Origin: Candidatus Roseilinea sp.
Lineage (GTDB): Bacteria; Chloroflexota; Anaerolineae; J036; Brachytrichaceae
DNA: 64,000 bases
Assembly: GCA_025998955.1 (NCBI GenBank)
Contig: AP024676.1
Span: forward strand, 3,534,001-3,598,000
Direction: 5' to 3'
The notes beneath the pieces are model-generated. The model worked only from the letters and a program-made list of their open reading frames with translations. It was not told the origin of the DNA and searched no databases. Made by a program: the position numbers and the translations under genes. Below, in pieces: positions 61,272-64,000 of the stretch (the stretch's first letter is position 1; each line of letters begins with the position of its first letter).

Positions 61272-61712
61272 TCAAGAATCATGATGGATGATTGGGTGTC
61301 GAGGCGGCGTGTGCTCGCGGATGAACTGGACGATCTCGGACAGCGGCGTGCCGGGGCCGAAGACTGCGGCGATGCCGGCGGCTTTCAACCCCGGCACGTC
61401 CTCATCGGGGATGATGCCGCCGGCAAACACGGGTACGTCCCCCATGCCATTTTGGCGCAGCAGTTCGACTACGCGCGGCAGCAGGGTGTTGTGCGCGCCG
61501 CTGAGGATGCTCAAGCCGACCGCGTCCACGTCTTCCTGCAGCGCAGCCGCGGCGATCATCTCCGGCGTCTGGCGCAACCCGGTGTAGATCACCTCCATGC
61601 CGGCGTCGCGCAAGGCGCGCGCGATTACTTTTGCCCCGCGGTCGTGGCCGTCCAGTCCGGGCTTGGCGATCAAGATGCGCAACGGCCGTGCGCCTTCGGG
61701 CGTTTGCGTCAT
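61272..61712 (-). CDS. Methylmalonyl-CoA mutase, B12-binding small subunit
   Basis: 146 aa, consisting only of the cobalamin-binding domain: [22 protein letters not shown] with the DxHxxG motif (Asp-Gly-His-Asp-Arg-Gly, about 21-26), LSILSGAH (the S-x-L) and the GG region [11 protein letters not shown], with a terminal [12 protein letters not shown]. The catalytic large subunit is not in the window, so this is the split form of the mutase. TAAAAT (61719-61724, minus strand) ends 6 nt before the ATG, predicting a leaderless transcript. Confidence 0.93.
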   Translation of the reverse strand: MTQTPEGARPLRILIAKPGLDGHDRGAKVIARALRDAGMEVIYTGLRQTPEMIAAAALQEDVDAVGLSILSGAHNTLLPRVVELLRQNGMGDVPVFAGGIIPDEDVPGLKAAGIAAVFGPGTPLSEIVQFIREHTPPRHPIIHHDS

Positions 61713-61718
61713 ACCCAG

Positions 61719-61724
61719 ATTTTA
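61719..61724 (-). promoter_or_regulatory. Candidate -10 element of the mutase small-subunit gene (TAAAAT)
   Basis: Ends 6 nt before the ATG; expected +1 coincides with the start codon. Confidence 0.5.
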
Positions 61725-61747
61725 GCCATAGCCGGCGACTGTCAGAA

Positions 61748-62479
61748 TCACCGCAGGGGCGATTTGCGCGGCGCGCCGCCGCGACGTGGGTAAGGCTGCG
61801 GGGTGGGGCGCAGTTTGCTGATGACGATCAGCGCGCGCCGGTCGTCGCGGCCGGGCAGGCTGACCGGCATGACGGTGGCGATCGCGCCGCCCAACTTGGC
61901 GATCGCGCCGGCGGCGTGTGTGGCTTCGGCCTGGGCGTCGCTGCCCTTCATGGCGATGCATGTCCCTCCCACCCGGGCGAGCGGCAGCAGATACTCTGCC
62001 AGCGTTGGCATCGGCGCGACGGCGCGGGCGATGACCACGTCGTAGCGCTCGCGGTGTTCGGGGCGATGGCCGGCTTCCTCGGCGCGATCCTGGATGGCGC
62101 GGATGTCTTGTAGTCCCAGCGCGCGGATGACCTCGGCGCAGAACTGCACCTTCTTCGCCGTGCTGTCCATCAGCGTCACGCGCAGCTGGGGCATGGCGAT
62201 CTTGAGCGGGATGCCGGGGAAACCACCGCCGGTGCCGACGTCAATCAATTCGAGCGCCGCGCCCGACCTGACCTGGATGTCGCGGATGACCTGAAGCGCG
62301 GTGAGCGAATCGAGGAAATGCAGCACGAGGATGGAGGCGTCGTCGGTGAGGGCGGTGAGGTTGAAGCGCCGGTTCGCTTCCACCAGCAGGTCGCGAAAGC
62401 GTAGCAGCGCGCCGGCCTGCTGTGCGTCGAGCGCGACGCCGATGGCGCGCGCAGCCTCCTGAATCTCGTCCTCCGTCAT
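61748..62479 (-). CDS. rsmG: 16S rRNA m7G527 methyltransferase RsmG
   Basis: 243 aa. The N-terminal NRRFNLTALTDDASILVLHFLDSLTAL, SAM loop LIDVGTGGGFPGIPLKIAMPQ (about 98-118), VTLMDSTAKKVQF and VIARAVAPMPTLAEYLLPLA are diagnostic. A basic C-terminal tail (PTPQPYPRRGGAPRKSPLR) extends the usual length slightly. GGGAG lies just before the ATG. It is divergent from pgk. Confidence 0.95.
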   Translation of the reverse strand: MTEDEIQEAARAIGVALDAQQAGALLRFRDLLVEANRRFNLTALTDDASILVLHFLDSLTALQVIRDIQVRSGAALELIDVGTGGGFPGIPLKIAMPQLRVTLMDSTAKKVQFCAEVIRALGLQDIRAIQDRAEEAGHRPEHRERYDVVIARAVAPMPTLAEYLLPLARVGGTCIAMKGSDAQAEATHAAGAIAKLGGAIATVMPVSLPGRDDRRALIVISKLRPTPQPYPRRGGAPRKSPLR

Positions 62480-62517
62480 CTCCCGTCGAGCGTTAGACGA
62501 TACCTCATCTCAACCGC

Positions 62518-62523
62518 TACAAT
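62518..62523 (+). promoter_or_regulatory. Candidate -10 element of pgk (TACAAT)
   Basis: Lies about 63 nt before the pgk start, leaving a leader with AGGAG before the GTG; no clear -35 at standard spacing. Confidence 0.35.
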
Positions 62524-62586
62524 TCGCACCGGAATCATGCGCAGGCTGCGCAGATAGCCTGCTCGAATTCGGACCAGGAGATTGAC

Positions 62587-63762
<1,176 letters not shown>

Positions 63763-63802
63763 GCGTCGGGAAGCGAACCAAGAGCGCGTCGTGCAAAAGA
63801 TT

Positions 63803-63831
63803 GCGCCTCGGTTGCATCGCGACCGAGGCGC
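63803..63831. terminator. Bidirectional terminator between pgk and mnmA
   Basis: GCGCCTCGGT (63803-63812) pairs with ACCGAGGCGC (63822-63831), a 10-bp stem. On the minus strand it is followed by a T-rich AATCTTTTG. Confidence 0.8.
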
Positions 63832-63841
63832 CGATCTCTCC

Positions 63842-64000
63842 TCATTCTGTTCCTTCGGCGTCGCGCGCGATTACGCCGCCGCCGATCACCTCCTCGCCGA
63901 GATAACACACCAATCCCTGGCCGGGCGTCACGTCGCGCTGGGGCTCGTCGAACTCGAACACCGCGCCACCGTCCGGCAGCGGCTTCAGCCAGCCCGCAGC
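63842..64000 (-). CDS. mnmA: C-terminal end of tRNA-specific 2-thiouridylase MnmA (truncated by window end)
   Basis: 52 residues are visible; the start lies beyond the window. The segment [32 protein letters not shown] matches the C-terminal beta-barrel of MnmA ('F..P...xTPGQxxVxYxGxxxxGGGxI'). The full enzyme thiolates U34 of tRNA-Lys, -Glu and -Gln. The catalytic cysteines are outside the window, so activity cannot be judged. Confidence 0.85.
   Translation of the reverse strand, partial: AAGWLKPLPDGGAVFEFDEPQRDVTPGQGLVCYLGEEVIGGGVIARDAEGTE

Overview
The window is about 64 kb of GC-rich bacterial chromosome packed with housekeeping genes and contains no rRNA or tRNA gene that I could recognise. 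The gene set fits a member of the Chloroflexota: a dcw cluster opened by MraZ, RNase Y, a B12-dependent class II ribonucleotide reductase, an auracyanin-like blue copper protein, methylmalonyl-CoA mutase accessory genes and Pro/Thr-rich secreted proteins. The phylum call is inference from gene content; no lineage marker here settles it. I see no prophage or transposase gene.

Layout. 1-5.5 kb: a truncated ResB-like gene, a hypothetical gene and an orphan HlyD adaptor plus FtsX permease pair. 5.6-16.2 kb: pheS, a secreted pre-peptidase-domain protein, a CtpE-like P-type ATPase, a PemK/MazF toxin-antitoxin pair, murJ, then yebC-ruvC-ruvA. 16.3-19.3 kb: rny, recX and an auracyanin-like cupredoxin. 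19.7-26 kb: M28 peptidase, phosphate-type binding lipoprotein, CCA-adding enzyme, dnaX, ybaB and recR. 26-32 kb: enolase-superfamily enzyme, hpt-tdk-ccmD-ccmC on the minus strand, a TPR membrane protein and an SDR. 32.3-50.7 kb: the full division and peptidoglycan cluster mraZ-rsmH-ftsL-ftsI-murF-mraY-murD-ftsW-murG-cvpA-like-murC-(four-helix-bundle gene)-murB-ddl-ftsQ-ftsA-ftsZ. 50.9-56.2 kb: nrdR and intein-containing nrdJ. 56.2-64 kb: a 35-residue membrane peptide, a GT39-like transferase, a DUF4032/ParB-like protein, a histidine phosphatase, meaB with a B12-binding mutase subunit, rsmG, pgk and the 3' end of mnmA.

How the parts work together. murF, mraY, murD, murG, murC, murB and ddl make lipid II; ftsW, ftsI, ftsL, ftsQ, ftsA and ftsZ use it at the septum; MurJ, encoded 18 kb away, is the lipid II flippase. 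Regulation is visible in the DNA: four AGTGG boxes with exact 10-bp spacing behind the mraZ promoter, DnaA boxes next to the mraZ promoter and inside the ftsZ promoter, and two NrdR-like boxes 31 bp apart before nrdR-nrdJ.

The most unusual layer is a family of heptanucleotide (period 7) repeat arrays at more than a dozen places. They lie in intergenic gaps, often as inverted pairs, but also inside murD, across the murB/ddl junction, and as inverted arms on both sides of the four-helix-bundle gene that interrupts the dcw cluster. A second palindromic repeat sits at gene 3' ends. Nine genes have a TANNNT hexamer only 6-10 nt before the start codon, which suggests widespread leaderless transcription.
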